A stretch of 64,000 nucleotides of DNA from Heyndrickxia camelliae (GCF_002844575.1 NZ_PIQO01000001.1:346895-410894), one strand, 5' to 3'; shown: positions 52,728 through 61,595, counted from the stretch's first letter. Program-made: numbers and translations. The notes: generated by a model not told the origin, from the sequence alone.

Positions 52728-52880
52728 ATGAGCGCAAAAGATAATTCAGCATTTGATATTACTGATTTTTGGATTGCCTTTTTAAATGGACCTGGTAAGG
52801 CTGATAATATTGACTTTAATGAAATGGACGAAAATCCTAAAATATTTGAAGATCAACAATCCACTACATTTAAAGGGTAA
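52728..52880 (+). CDS. Small acidic protein, 50 residues
   Basis: From ATG 52728, with GGAGG nine bases upstream, the frame reads MSAKDNSAFDITDFWIAFLN, GPGKADNIDFNEMDENPKIF. It is acidic with a central aromatic/hydrophobic patch. The next gene starts 3 bp after its stop, so it forms an operon with a membrane protein. Earlier in-frame ATGs (52707, 52722) lie too close to or before the binding site. No family recognised. Confidence 0.6.
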   Translation: MSAKDNSAFDITDFWIAFLNGPGKADNIDFNEMDENPKIFEDQQSTTFKG

Positions 52881-52883
52881 ACC

Positions 52884-53351
52884 ATGAAGAAGATGGAGCC
52901 GCTAGAGGCTATTTTATGGAGCATTGCCTTACCAGGCTTTGCGCAAGTTTTATCTGGGTCGCTTGTAAAAGGAATATTGTTCATTTTATTAGAGTTTTTG
53001 ATTAATGTGAAAAGCAATTTTAATGAAGGGATTATGCTTAGTTTTTTAGGGAAAACGGACACAGCAAGTAAAATTATTAACTACCAATGGTTAATGTTCT
53101 ATCCATGTTTATATATGTATGCAATGTGGGATGCGTATAAGTCTGCACTTGAAAAGGTAAAAAAATATAGTTATCTTCCATTCGCATTTGGTGCTTATTT
53201 TGTGACTATTGGCCTCATGTATTCACCGCTAATTAAGATCCATAATATTTTTATTGGGCCTATATTTCTACCTATGATTTTCCTCATTCCTGGTTTAATC
53301 ATTGGGCATGTAATTGGCTTGATATTAAAAAAGAAATCCAAAGAGATATAA
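52884..53351 (+). CDS. Membrane protein with PGFAQ motif
   Basis: A protein of 155 residues, about four to five helices. It begins PLEAILWSIALPGFAQVLSG, SLVKGILFILLEFLINV; an 'xxPGFGQ' turn after the first helix followed by KG is common in DUF5683/TM2-like small membrane proteins. It has AAGGG upstream of ATG 52884. Coupled to the 50-residue acidic gene. The role is unknown; the soluble partner may bind its cytosolic face. Confidence 0.65.
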   Translation: MKKMEPLEAILWSIALPGFAQVLSGSLVKGILFILLEFLINVKSNFNEGIMLSFLGKTDTASKIINYQWLMFYPCLYMYAMWDAYKSALEKVKKYSYLPFAFGAYFVTIGLMYSPLIKIHNIFIGPIFLPMIFLIPGLIIGHVIGLILKKKSKEI

Positions 53352-53379
53352 ATCTAATAGAAGACAGGTAAAATAATTA

Positions 53380-53408
53380 TTGCCAAACGATAATTTGTAC
53401 AGTATAAT
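53380..53408 (+). promoter_or_regulatory. Promoter of the Mn riboswitch transcript
   Basis: TTGCCA 53380-53385 and TATAAT 53403-53408 with a 17-bp spacer, about 30 bp before the riboswitch. Confidence 0.8.
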
Positions 53409-53437
53409 AAAGAAAAATAATAATACTTTGACAATGT

Positions 53438-53570
53438 CAAAGGGGAGTAGCTTTAGATGCGAAAGCGTCTAAACAAAGTCGTCATTACATGAAGAAATTC
53501 ATCGGCTTTGTTGGCATTATACATATGTCTAGCAAGACCTTTGCCTATAAGGGGCAAAGGTCTTTTTTGC
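53438..53570 (+). ncRNA. yybP-ykoY (manganese) riboswitch with terminator
   Basis: AAAGGGGAGTAGC opens the aptamer. ACAAAGTC and GGCTTTGTTGGC form the conserved paired/loop segments, and TGTCTAGCAAGACC is the 3' element. AAGACCTTTGCC 53534-53545 and GGCAAAGGTCTT 53553-53564 form the terminator stem that overlaps the aptamer end. In B. subtilis and others this RNA binds Mn(II) and turns on downstream metal exporters. Confidence 0.92.
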
Positions 53571-53624
53571 GTCCTTTATAGGTTAATGTTGTTAGAAGTA
53601 AAACATAAGGGAGGCAAAATTATT

Positions 53625-54398
53625 TTGGACATTTCGTTGATGATGGAGTATGGTTGGGTTTTGCTTGTGCTAGTTGGATTAGAAGGAATATTAGCGGCTG
53701 ACAATGCCATTGTAATGGCGGTTATGGTCAAACACTTACCACAAGACAAACAACAGAAAGCACTATTTTACGGGTTAATCGGTGCATTCCTGTTTCGTTT
53801 TCTGGCTTTATTCCTAATTTCCTTCTTAGTAAATGTATGGCAGTTACAAGCAATTGGTGCATTATATTTGCTATTTATTTCGGCTAATCACCTTTTAAAA
53901 AACAAGAAAATATTAGGGAAGGAACGCCAAAAACATACCCAAAAGCAAAAGCATTCCTCCTTTTGGATGACGGTATTAAAGGTAGAAATTGCAGATATAG
54001 CTTTTGCCATAGACTCTATGCTTGCTTCCGTTGCCCTTGCCATCACACTAAAACCAGCCGGTTGGTTTCATATCGGTGGTATCGATGGAGCACAATTTAC
54101 GGTGATGCTGCTTGGAGGAATTATTGGCCTAGTAATTATACGATTTGCAGCAAACAGTTTTGTGAAATTGCTGCAAAAATATCCTAGCTTAGAAACAGCA
54201 GCGTTTCTCATTGTAGGCTGGGTTGGAGTAAAGCTTACAGTCTTAACATTAGCGCATGAAAAAATAAGAATACTAGACGAACATTTTCCGGAATCTGTTT
54301 TCTGGAAACTAGCATTTTGGTCTGTTCTCATAATAATTGTTTTATCTGGGTACTTGACCGCAAGGAAAAACAATACAGAGATAAGTCAAGGAATGTAA
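53625..54398 (+). CDS. TerC-family membrane protein (YkoY-like)
   Basis: About 257 residues. TTG 53625 follows AAGGGAGG; the open frame upstream overlaps the riboswitch terminator. Some seven helices carry the TerC signature: LEGILAADNAIVMAVMVKHL in the first half and VEIADIAFAIDSMLASVALA in the second, both with an acidic metal-binding core (DN, D..D). Control by the yybP-ykoY riboswitch indicates Mn(II) export or Mn delivery to secreted proteins. Confidence 0.9.
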   Translation: MDISLMMEYGWVLLVLVGLEGILAADNAIVMAVMVKHLPQDKQQKALFYGLIGAFLFRFLALFLISFLVNVWQLQAIGALYLLFISANHLLKNKKILGKERQKHTQKQKHSSFWMTVLKVEIADIAFAIDSMLASVALAITLKPAGWFHIGGIDGAQFTVMLLGGIIGLVIIRFAANSFVKLLQKYPSLETAAFLIVGWVGVKLTVLTLAHEKIRILDEHFPESVFWKLAFWSVLIIIVLSGYLTARKNNTEISQGM

Positions 54399-54402
54399 TG
54401 GG

Positions 54403-54428
54403 AAAAACTGCTACTAGCAGTTTTTTTA
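54403..54428 (+). terminator. Terminator of the TerC gene
   Basis: AAAACTGCT 54404-54412, loop ACT, AGCAGTTTT 54416-54424, then TTT. Confidence 0.9.
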
Positions 54429-54557
54429 TTTATTTTCCACCCTCACAAATTAGTAATCGTTGTCGTAGTTTTATATTGATTGAAATAATTTTGTAATTAC
54501 ATAGAAAACGAGTCTATTGTCCTATCCATGCTATAATAGTAGGATGGGGTGAGTTCT

Positions 54558-55298
54558 ATGCTCAATTTGCTTTTTAAAGAAAAGAATAAATCATTAGAAG
54601 AAATTGCTGTGTCTATCCAAAACGGAGATGAAGCAGCATTACAAGAATTGCTTTCAAAATATAAGCCTTTTATCAAGAAAACAGTTTCTTCGGTATGCAA
54701 GCATTATATTGATGAGAGTGATGATGAATTCAGCATTGGTCTTATTGCTTTTCATGAGGCTATAATGAAATTTGATCATAATAAAGGTTCATCCTTACTC
54801 GCATTTGCAGAGGTAATTATCAAACGGAAAGTTATTGATTATATTCGCAGTAATTCCAAATACAAAGAACTAAGCATGCAATTAGTAACTAACGATGGAG
54901 AAAATAACGGTAAACTGCAATCATTGGAGGACAATTTATCCATTGAAAGTTTTCATATAAAAAAAGATGACGAAAAAAGAAGAGAAGAGATTATTCGCTT
55001 TCAAGAATTATTAAAAACGTATAAGTTGTCTTTTAGCGATTTAGTAAAACAATCTCCAAAGCATGAAGACGCAAGAATCAATGCTTTCATGGCAGCAAAA
55101 GCGATTGTAGAGGATCGTGTGTTGCTGGCCCAATTAATGGAAAATAAAAAGCTGCCTATGAAATTACTGGAAAAAAGAGTAAGTGTAAGTCGAAAAACAC
55201 TGGAACGAAATCGGAAATATATCATTGCAGTTGTTTTAATTTTAGCGGGTGATTTCCTTTATTTAAAGGAGTATATAAAAGGCAGGTTAGAGGGATGA
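54558..55298 (+). CDS. sigI: RNA polymerase sigma factor SigI
   Basis: About 246 residues. The protein has the SigI-type region 2 (FSIGLIAFHEAIMKFDHNKG, SLLAFAEVIIKRKVIDYIR) and the SigI-specific C-terminal domain (RISKKTLERN-type helix: RVSVSRKTLERNRKYIIAVV, LAGDFLYLKEYIKG). SigI answers heat and envelope stress in Bacillus. ATG 54558 is preferred over GTG 54549, because GGATGGGGTGAG lies just upstream. The rsgI gene overlaps the stop codon by 4 bp. Confidence 0.92.
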   Translation: MLNLLFKEKNKSLEEIAVSIQNGDEAALQELLSKYKPFIKKTVSSVCKHYIDESDDEFSIGLIAFHEAIMKFDHNKGSSLLAFAEVIIKRKVIDYIRSNSKYKELSMQLVTNDGENNGKLQSLEDNLSIESFHIKKDDEKRREEIIRFQELLKTYKLSFSDLVKQSPKHEDARINAFMAAKAIVEDRVLLAQLMENKKLPMKLLEKRVSVSRKTLERNRKYIIAVVLILAGDFLYLKEYIKGRLEG

Positions 55299-56449
55299 GA
55301 AAAGGAGTAATACTTGAAATAAAAAAGAGATATCTTGTCATGCTTACCGCAGAAGGAGAATTTGTAAAGGGTGCGAAACCTCATGATAACTTGCAGATAG
55401 GAGAAGAAATAGTTTTTAATCCATATGTAAAAAAACTTCATTTCCCCCTGGTACCTGTACCCGCTAAAATTGGAGGTTTAGCATTAGTAAGTGCCCTAAT
55501 AATATGTGCACTAGTTTTTAATGTATCAAATCAAAATAAGGCATATGCCTATGTTTCCATTGATGCTAATCCAAGTGTTGAACTTGTCTTAAATAAAAAT
55601 TTACAGGTTATTCGTGCGAAAGCATTGAATCAAGATGGTCAAAAAGTTTTATCAAAAGTGAATGTCGCTGACAATCAAGATTTTGAATACATAGCAAAAC
55701 AAGTGTTATCCAAAAGTAAGTCATTGGGTTATCTGGATAAAAACGCAAATGTCATTATTGCATCTGTGATTAAAGATCAACATAAACAAAAAAATAAAAG
55801 GTTAGAGGAAAAAGTTCAAAAATTAGCTCCAATTGCTAAAATTTTTAACGCAAATGTTAAAGTAGTAAATGCAACAATAGATGAGCGAGAGGATGCATTA
55901 AAAAGCGGTGTCTCTACGGGAACATACGTAGTGAAAAAAGAACAGACAAAGCTAGAAAAAAGGACAAAGAAAGAACAAACAAAGCTAGAAAAAAGGATAA
56001 AGACAGAACAGGCAAAGCAAGAACAGACAAAAAATATGGGGAATAATCAAACAAATAAGGCAAATAAAAAAGCGGAAAAATCTCATAGTGAACCGCATAA
56101 AGTGTTACCTAAGAAAAATGAGCCAATCAAGAAGAACACCAATTATAGGCATGTAAAACCAGAAAAGAATATTGGACAGCAAAAAAAGAATGAAAAAAGA
56201 CTAGAGCATGAAATGAAAACCCTTGAGAAAGAGGAAAAGAGAAGTATTCCGTGGGCTCATCATCGAAATAAAACTAATCCAAGCAATAATGGAAAATGGA
56301 ATCAAAATCACATGTCCAATCATCAAGATCATCATATAAAAGACAGAAATAATCTTGAAAAAAATCTACATAAAAAAATCGAGCAGAACAAAAATCATTA
56401 TGTTAATCATAAAGAAAATAAACAAGAACATAAATGGAAGGGAAAATAA
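55295..56449 (+). CDS. rsgI: Anti-sigma-I factor RsgI
   Basis: A protein of 384 residues. Residues 1-50 are the cytosolic RsgI N-terminal domain (MRKGVILEIKKRYLVMLTAE, GEEIVFNPYVKK) that binds SigI. One membrane helix lies at about 58-80. The extracytoplasmic domain begins AYAYVSIDANPSVELVLNKN with a proteolytic-processing region, and ends in about 180 residues rich in Lys, Asn, Gln and His with a repeated KKEQTKLEKR unit. It carries no carbohydrate-binding module, unlike clostridial RsgI. Its stop codon lies in a terminator. Confidence 0.93.
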   Translation: MRKGVILEIKKRYLVMLTAEGEFVKGAKPHDNLQIGEEIVFNPYVKKLHFPLVPVPAKIGGLALVSALIICALVFNVSNQNKAYAYVSIDANPSVELVLNKNLQVIRAKALNQDGQKVLSKVNVADNQDFEYIAKQVLSKSKSLGYLDKNANVIIASVIKDQHKQKNKRLEEKVQKLAPIAKIFNANVKVVNATIDEREDALKSGVSTGTYVVKKEQTKLEKRTKKEQTKLEKRIKTEQAKQEQTKNMGNNQTNKANKKAEKSHSEPHKVLPKKNEPIKKNTNYRHVKPEKNIGQQKKNEKRLEHEMKTLEKEEKRSIPWAHHRNKTNPSNNGKWNQNHMSNHQDHHIKDRNNLEKNLHKKIEQNKNHYVNHKENKQEHKWKGK

Positions 56450-56468
56450 TTAATTTTCCCTTCTTTTT
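56437..56468 (+). terminator. Terminator of sigI-rsgI
   Basis: AAGGGAAAAT and ATTTTCCCTT form a perfect stem around the rsgI stop region, followed by CTTTTT. Confidence 0.85.
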
Positions 56469-56518
56469 AGTACTCTTGATTAACCTTTTAAGAAAATATC
56501 GCTTTATCTATTTCTTTA

Positions 56519-56719
56519 CTATTTATTTTGTCCTGAAAGCTCTGCTTGAGCTTGCTTTACTAATCTTTTTGTAATTTCTCCGCCAACAGAACCGTTTGCT
56601 CTGGAAACAGTATCTGAGCCTAAATTCACACCAAATTCTTGGGCAATCTCATATTTTACTTGGTCTAAATATTGCTCCACACCGGGAACTAATAATTTAT
56701 TACTGCTTCTAGCCATCAT
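56519..56719 (-). CDS. Alpha/beta-type small acid-soluble spore protein
   Basis: A protein of 66 residues with all SASP hallmarks: [20 protein letters not shown], the germination protease site in [29 protein letters not shown] and [12 protein letters not shown]. It binds and protects spore DNA. AAGGGAG precedes the ATG at 56719. A forespore-type promoter lies 41-69 bp upstream. Confidence 0.97.
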   Translation of the reverse strand: MMARSSNKLLVPGVEQYLDQVKYEIAQEFGVNLGSDTVSRANGSVGGEITKRLVKQAQAELSGQNK

Positions 56720-56759
56720 TTTTTCTCCCTTCTAATAAAGATTTTGTTGCTAATAATAA

Positions 56760-56788
56760 TAGTATGAAATAAAAAGAAAAAAACATAA
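56760..56788 (-). promoter_or_regulatory. SigG/SigF-type promoter of the SASP gene
   Basis: On the minus strand TTATG (consensus GNATR) is followed after 17 bp by CATACTA (consensus CATNNTA). Confidence 0.65.
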
Positions 56789-56910
56789 GTGGTAAAATGT
56801 TGAACAAATCGTAGCTAAAAATCAAGATTTCACCAGATTAAATCCATCTCTTTCGGTTATCATATCAATGAGCCATAATAACGACATTTTCATTTGAAGG
56901 AGGAGTAATA

Positions 56911-57078
56911 ATGGTGAAAAGGAAAGCAGAACGTGATGCTGCTATAAAAAATAATAAAACCCCAATAAAGAACCTTGCGAATTCAGAATTCGCTACGGAA
57001 TATTCGAGCGGAGAAGAAACGGCAAAACATGCAAACCGGAACTCGAAAAAAGGGAGAGCAGGAAAGAACAATGGATAG
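56911..57078 (+). CDS. Small basic protein, 55 residues (SASP-like)
   Basis: GAAGGAGGAG precedes ATG 56911. The frame reads MVKRKAERDAAIKNNKTPIK, NLANSEFATEYSSGEETAKH, ANRNSKKGRAGKNNG. The MVKRKA opening recalls SspO-type minor spore proteins, and the NSEFATE segment recalls gamma-type SASP cleavage motifs (EFATE). Gamma-type SASPs serve as an amino acid store. The next gene overlaps it by 8 bp. Confidence 0.65.
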   Translation: MVKRKAERDAAIKNNKTPIKNLANSEFATEYSSGEETAKHANRNSKKGRAGKNNG

Positions 57079-57223
57079 TAGGAAAGAAAATATAACAACA
57101 AGTGAAGAACTAGGTTCAGAATTCGGCGATATAAATGCAACTAAATTTATAGAGCTTAGTCAAGCGGCAAGGAATAGTAATCAAAAGAAAGAAGAAGAAA
57201 AAAGAAACAATAATGCCGAGTAA
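57071..57223 (+). CDS. Small acidic protein, 50 residues
   Basis: From ATG 57071 (AGGAAAG upstream) the frame reads MDSRKENITTSEELGSEFGD, INATKFIELSQAARNSNQKK. It is hydrophilic and acidic in its first half. It overlaps the basic protein gene by 8 bp, so the two are translationally coupled. The stop lies in the loop of the shared terminator. No family recognised; probably a spore-associated pair. Confidence 0.6.
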   Translation: MDSRKENITTSEELGSEFGDINATKFIELSQAARNSNQKKEEEKRNNNAE

Positions 57224-57239
57224 CTGGCATTATTGTTTC
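57204..57239. terminator. Perfect 14-bp bidirectional terminator
   Basis: GAAACAATAATGCC 57204-57217 pairs perfectly with GGCATTATTGTTTC 57226-57239, loop 8 nt. Both convergent genes end inside it. Confidence 0.9.
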
Positions 57240-58975
57240 ACTACTGGAAAGATGCTTGAGATCCCCGAAACTGGATCAAAATAAACCAATATGTAGGATG
57301 GATTTTCTACAATTAATTTTGACTTTATAAATGTAGTACTATCGAAAGGAACTTTTTCAATGATTGTATGCTTCAATAAATCTTTATCCGAAAGCTCAAG
57401 TTCTAGAAACGATTTTCCCAGATGTTCCGGATGTTTTTTTACTAATTCATAAACCTGCATACCTTCTTCTTTTTCTATGTTTTGTTTCCACCATGGTTTT
57501 CTTGGTTTATATCTATGATGTTTTAAATAATCGTACTTCATTAGACCTTCAACTATTTCTAAATGGGATGAATGAATACTGCTAAGAAATTGACTCAATC
57601 GCTTAAACAAATCTTCTAATTGATGTCCAATCCGGCTCCAACCTTGTTGTTCCCAATAGGTGCCAAATTCTTGGAAAAAGTCAAAAGGTGTTGCAAATAG
57701 TTGTGTCACCAAGTATTCAATAGTTTCATCCATTCGGTGGTCATTCCAATATTTTTCTAAAACGTCTTCCACTTGTTTTATTTTTACAACATCTTCAAAT
57801 GATAAGACATTATTCTGAAGAATTTCATATGGAGCGTGATCCATATAGACATATTCATGTTCCTTCGCCCTTATTCGTACTCCAGTCCCTCTTAGCATTT
57901 TTAGAAAACCAAGCTGTAATTCCTCAGGACGTAAAGCAAAAACATCATTAAATGTTTTTCGGAAGGATTGGTAATCCTCTTCCGGTAAACCTGCTATCAA
58001 ATCAAGATGCTGGTCAATCTTTCCACCATTCTTTACCATCGTAACGGTTCTTGTGAGCTTCTCGAAGTTCTGTCTTCTCTTAACCAACTCATTCGTTAAA
58101 TCATTCGTTGATTGTACGCCAATTTCAAACCGGAACAATCCCTTTGGAGCGTTTTCATTCAAAAAGTTAATTACTTCAGGTCGCATAATATCTCCGGTTA
58201 TTTCAAATTGAAAAACAGTGCCCGGCTTATGTTCATCGATCAAAAACTGGAACATCTCCATTGCGTAGCTACGACTAATATTAAATGTCCTGTCAACAAA
58301 TTTAATAGTTTTTGCACCATGGTCCATTAAAAACCGAATATCTTCTTTTATTTTTTCGCGATTAAAATAGCGAACACCCAATTCAATAGAGGATAAACAA
58401 AATTGACAATTGAATGGACAGCCGCGGCTTGTTTCTACGTAAACGACCCGTTTGGAGAGATGCGGTAAATCCTCTTCAAAGCGAAATGGGCTAGGGAGTT
58501 GCTTTAGGTCAATTTTAGCCCGAGGAGGATTTATAACCACTTTTCCTTCTTTCATATAAGATATGCCCTGTACATTTTCTATATCCATAGGGCCATTTAA
58601 TTGGAGAAGCAGTTGTTTGAAAGTCTCTTCTCCTTCACCGACTACAATGTAGTCCACCTCAGGCATCCGTTTTAACCAATAAGTAAAATCATATGTTACC
58701 TCTGGACCGCCAAGTACAATTTTTAAATTAGGCATAATTTTTTTTATCACTTGAATAACCTTTATGGTTTCTTCAATATTCCATATATAACAGCTAAAGC
58801 CTAGTACTTCAGGTTGTTTTGAAAATAAATCCGACACAATGTTCATTATCGGGTCTTTAATAGTGTACTCTGCAATTTTTATATTAAATTCCGGAGCCGC
58901 ATAAGCCTTTAAATAACGAATCGCTAAGTTTGTATGAATATATTTCGCGTTCAGTGTACTCACAATAATATTCAT
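57230..58975 (-). CDS. B12-binding-domain radical SAM protein (DUF4080)
   Basis: A protein of 581 residues. Residues 1-130 are a cobalamin-binding-like Rossmann domain (NIIVSTLNAKYIHTNLAIRY, GFSCYIWNIEETIKVIQVIK, LGGPEVTYDF). The radical SAM domain has the iron-sulfur motif CPFNCQFC (about 190) and IKFVDRTFNISRSYAMEMF. The final 200 residues form the DUF4080 domain. Relatives (B. subtilis YqgF-like cobalamin radical SAM group) have no assigned reaction. The start codon at 58975 has no strong binding site in the T-rich leader. Confidence 0.88.
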   Translation of the reverse strand: MNIIVSTLNAKYIHTNLAIRYLKAYAAPEFNIKIAEYTIKDPIMNIVSDLFSKQPEVLGFSCYIWNIEETIKVIQVIKKIMPNLKIVLGGPEVTYDFTYWLKRMPEVDYIVVGEGEETFKQLLLQLNGPMDIENVQGISYMKEGKVVINPPRAKIDLKQLPSPFRFEEDLPHLSKRVVYVETSRGCPFNCQFCLSSIELGVRYFNREKIKEDIRFLMDHGAKTIKFVDRTFNISRSYAMEMFQFLIDEHKPGTVFQFEITGDIMRPEVINFLNENAPKGLFRFEIGVQSTNDLTNELVKRRQNFEKLTRTVTMVKNGGKIDQHLDLIAGLPEEDYQSFRKTFNDVFALRPEELQLGFLKMLRGTGVRIRAKEHEYVYMDHAPYEILQNNVLSFEDVVKIKQVEDVLEKYWNDHRMDETIEYLVTQLFATPFDFFQEFGTYWEQQGWSRIGHQLEDLFKRLSQFLSSIHSSHLEIVEGLMKYDYLKHHRYKPRKPWWKQNIEKEEGMQVYELVKKHPEHLGKSFLELELSDKDLLKHTIIEKVPFDSTTFIKSKLIVENPSYILVYFDPVSGISSIFPVVKQ

Positions 58976-59180
58976 TTTTTTTATTACCTCATTTTTTAAA
59001 GATTGAACATCTTTTCTATTTTATCGAAAGAATCCAAAAACCTCAATCTAAGGAATAATATAAAAAAATTGTTAAATACGCAGGAATTTCAGCAAAGGTA
59101 CCGAAAATAATGGATATAGGAGAGGAGAAGGTTCCTTATTCCGTATTATGTATAGAGAGAGTAAATAGGAGAGAATGTGA

Positions 59181-60638
59181 ATGGAGATTAGTGATGAGCT
59201 AATATCAGATGAAAATATAAAAATTGCGAAACAAAAAAATTTTTATTTCAAGCAAAGTGATGAGCTGTACAGAAGCCTTTTCGAAGAAGCAATTGATGGT
59301 ATTGTTTTTTGGGACAATGAAGGGAATGTATTAATGGCTAATCAGTCTGCTTTAAAAATATTCGAATGTACTTCTGAAGAGTTTTTGAAAGGGAATATTT
59401 GGGACTTTGTGTTAGAGAAAAACGATCATTTCAACTCGCTATTAAAGAAATTCTATGAGCTTGGAGAAATAAGAGACGAACTGCTATTTCTGATGCCTAA
59501 TGGGCAGTTGAAACAACTGGAGTTTACCGCAAAAAAGCATTTTGTTGATGGCTCAAATATGACTATTTTTCGCAATGCTAGTGAACGTTACAAAATGGAA
59601 AAGGAATTGCGAGAAAGCGAAGAACGTTTCCGTAAAGTATTTGAAGGCACCTTGGACGGGATGGTGCTGTGGAATCGTCACTATGAGATAATTGATATAA
59701 ATCCGGTAGCAGCTGATTTCTTGAAAGCTGAAAGAGACGACATTATTGGAAAAAGTATTTGGGATATCCTTGAAGACCATTATAAGCACGAAATTAAAAT
59801 ACATATAGATGAATTAGAGCGGCTAGGTACCTCCGATTCAACACTAACTATTTCATCGGAAGATGGTAATAAGTATTTCGAGTTAAGCTCTAAAGGAAAT
59901 GTCGCGTCTAATCTAAGCTTAACCGTTATTCGAAACGTAACAGAAAAAATAGGAATGCAGGAGCAATTACAAAAATCTGATACTCTCAGTGTAGTGGGAG
60001 AATTAGCAGCGGGGATTGCTCATGAAATACGCAATCCAATGACTGCTTTAAAAGGATTTATTCAATTATTGGAATTGAGCATGAAAGAAGATCACTCCAT
60101 GTATTTTAAAGTAATTATGTCTGAATTAAAAAGAATAGAATCAACTATTACCGAGTTTTTAATATTAGCAAAACCACAGGCAATTCAATTTAAAGATAAT
60201 GATATGAGAAAGGTAATGAATGAAACATTGGAGTTATTAAATGGACAGGCATTAATGAATAATATCCAGTTTAACGTTGAATATGCTAATGAACTTCCTT
60301 ATGTATTTTGTGAACCGAATCAAATGAAACAAGTATTTATTAATATAATTAAAAATGCGATAGAAGTAATGCCAAAAGGTGGTTTTATAACCATTAAGAT
60401 GGATAATAAGCCAAGTGATTTTATACATATAGTGATTGAGGATGAAGGGGAAGGAATCCCTGAGAAAAAGATAAAACGACTAGGGGAACCATTCTATACA
60501 ACCAAAGAACGAGGTACTGGATTAGGACTAATGGTAAGTTATAAAATTATCAAGGAACATAGGGGAAAAGTAGAGGTTGAAAGTGAAGTTGGGGTAGGTA
60601 CTAAATTTCATATTTATATTCCTGTTAAAAGAAACTAG
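59181..60638 (+). CDS. kinE: PAS-domain sensor histidine kinase, KinE-like
   Basis: A soluble kinase of 485 residues. Two PAS domains occupy about 25-140 (LYRSLFEEAIDGIVFWDNEG) and 143-260 (ERFRKVFEGTLDGMVLWNRH). The dimerisation/phosphoacceptor helix has VVGELAAGIAHEIRNPMTAL (His 281). The ATPase domain has the N box (QVFINIIKNAIEVM), G1 (VIEDEGEGIPEK) and G2 (GTGLGLMVSYKI). The architecture and the H-box are those of phosphorelay kinases KinA-E feeding Spo0F. The neighbours mtnU, mtnE, ykvA and spo0E match the kinE locus of B. subtilis. AGGAGAG precedes ATG 59181. Confidence 0.85.
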   Translation: MEISDELISDENIKIAKQKNFYFKQSDELYRSLFEEAIDGIVFWDNEGNVLMANQSALKIFECTSEEFLKGNIWDFVLEKNDHFNSLLKKFYELGEIRDELLFLMPNGQLKQLEFTAKKHFVDGSNMTIFRNASERYKMEKELRESEERFRKVFEGTLDGMVLWNRHYEIIDINPVAADFLKAERDDIIGKSIWDILEDHYKHEIKIHIDELERLGTSDSTLTISSEDGNKYFELSSKGNVASNLSLTVIRNVTEKIGMQEQLQKSDTLSVVGELAAGIAHEIRNPMTALKGFIQLLELSMKEDHSMYFKVIMSELKRIESTITEFLILAKPQAIQFKDNDMRKVMNETLELLNGQALMNNIQFNVEYANELPYVFCEPNQMKQVFINIIKNAIEVMPKGGFITIKMDNKPSDFIHIVIEDEGEGIPEKKIKRLGEPFYTTKERGTGLGLMVSYKIIKEHRGKVEVESEVGVGTKFHIYIPVKRN

Positions 60639-60658
60639 CATTGCTAGTTTCTTTCTCA
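60631..60658 (+). terminator. Terminator of the kinase gene
   Basis: GAAACTAGC 60631-60639 pairs with GCTAGTTTC 60643-60651, followed by TTTCTC. Confidence 0.8.
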
Positions 60659-60680
60659 GGTTATTTTGAAAAACTATATC

Positions 60681-61463
60681 TTAGTAGAATTTTGGTAATC
60701 GATCTTCAAAAACTGGAATGGTATTACGTACATGTAAGACGTTTTTTAGATCAATTTCACCTGTTACTAATTCTTCACCTTCCATTCCTTCGGCAACTAT
60801 TTCTCCCCAAGGATCAATAATGAGAGAGTGACCGAAAAATTGATTTTTAGGATCACTTCCCACTCGATTACAAGCAATAATATAGCATTGGTTTTCAATG
60901 GCTCTTGCGATTAATAAGCTTTTCCAGTGATGTAACCTCGGATTTGGCCATTCCGCTGAAACAAAGATGGCTTTGGCACCACTTAATGCATGTCTTCGAA
61001 TCCACTCAGGAAAACGAATATCATAACAAATAACTGTGCCAAATGTTTCGTTTTCAAGGTGGAATAACCCGTCTTTTTTTCCACCTTGCAGATATAAGTG
61101 CTCATCCATTAACCTAAACAGGTGAAGTTTTTCGTATTCTTTAATCAATTGTCCATTTCGATCTACAATTAGCGTTGTATTAAAGATTCCTTCAGGTGTT
61201 ATCTTCGCTACAGATCCTCCAACCAAATGGATTGCAAATTCTGTTGCTGCATTTTGTAAGAAACATACAGATTCCTCTGCATTTTTATCCCCAATCATGG
61301 ATAATCGAGCTAAATCATAACCGGTAGTCCACAATTCAGGTAGTACGGCAATATCACATTTTTCCTCCGCAGCTTTTTTAATCCACTTTTTAGCTTCTGC
61401 ATAGTTTTTATCCGGATTACCAAACTCAATATCCATTTGTATGCAAGCAATCTTTAGCTTCAT
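60681..61463 (-). CDS. mtnU: Carbon-nitrogen hydrolase (nitrilase superfamily), MtnU-like
   Basis: About 260 residues. The catalytic triad is visible: Glu in AVLPELWTTGYDL, Lys in YEKLHLFRLMDEH and Cys in TVICYDIRFPEWIR. EWPNPRLHHWKSLLIARAIE and FFGHSLIIDPWGEI are further family motifs. Orthologues sit in methionine-salvage loci and hydrolyse omega-amides such as alpha-ketoglutaramate made by MtnE. ATG 61463 is preferred, as GAGGAG abuts the GTG at 61472. It is divergent from mtnE with 132 bp between. Confidence 0.88.
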   Translation of the reverse strand: MKLKIACIQMDIEFGNPDKNYAEAKKWIKKAAEEKCDIAVLPELWTTGYDLARLSMIGDKNAEESVCFLQNAATEFAIHLVGGSVAKITPEGIFNTTLIVDRNGQLIKEYEKLHLFRLMDEHLYLQGGKKDGLFHLENETFGTVICYDIRFPEWIRRHALSGAKAIFVSAEWPNPRLHHWKSLLIARAIENQCYIIACNRVGSDPKNQFFGHSLIIDPWGEIVAEGMEGEELVTGEIDLKNVLHVRNTIPVFEDRLPKFY

Positions 61464-61595
61464 TTCTATCACTCCTCATAAAAAGTCCTTTACATCGTAT
61501 TGTTTTCGTTATAACATTTGTAAAAAGATTTTGAAAGAAGAATTTTAAAGAAATGAATATTCTGCATCGTTAATTTTGTAAAAAGGGGTAATACA

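Noticed and set aside
54430-54557. SigI-dependent autoregulatory promoter before sigI
   Set aside because: An ACCCTC at about 54439 recalls the SigI -35, but the -10 at a suitable distance does not fit well enough to claim.
61473-61595. SAM (S-box) riboswitch before mtnE
   Set aside because: The 123-bp interval lacks the conserved S-box core and a terminator.
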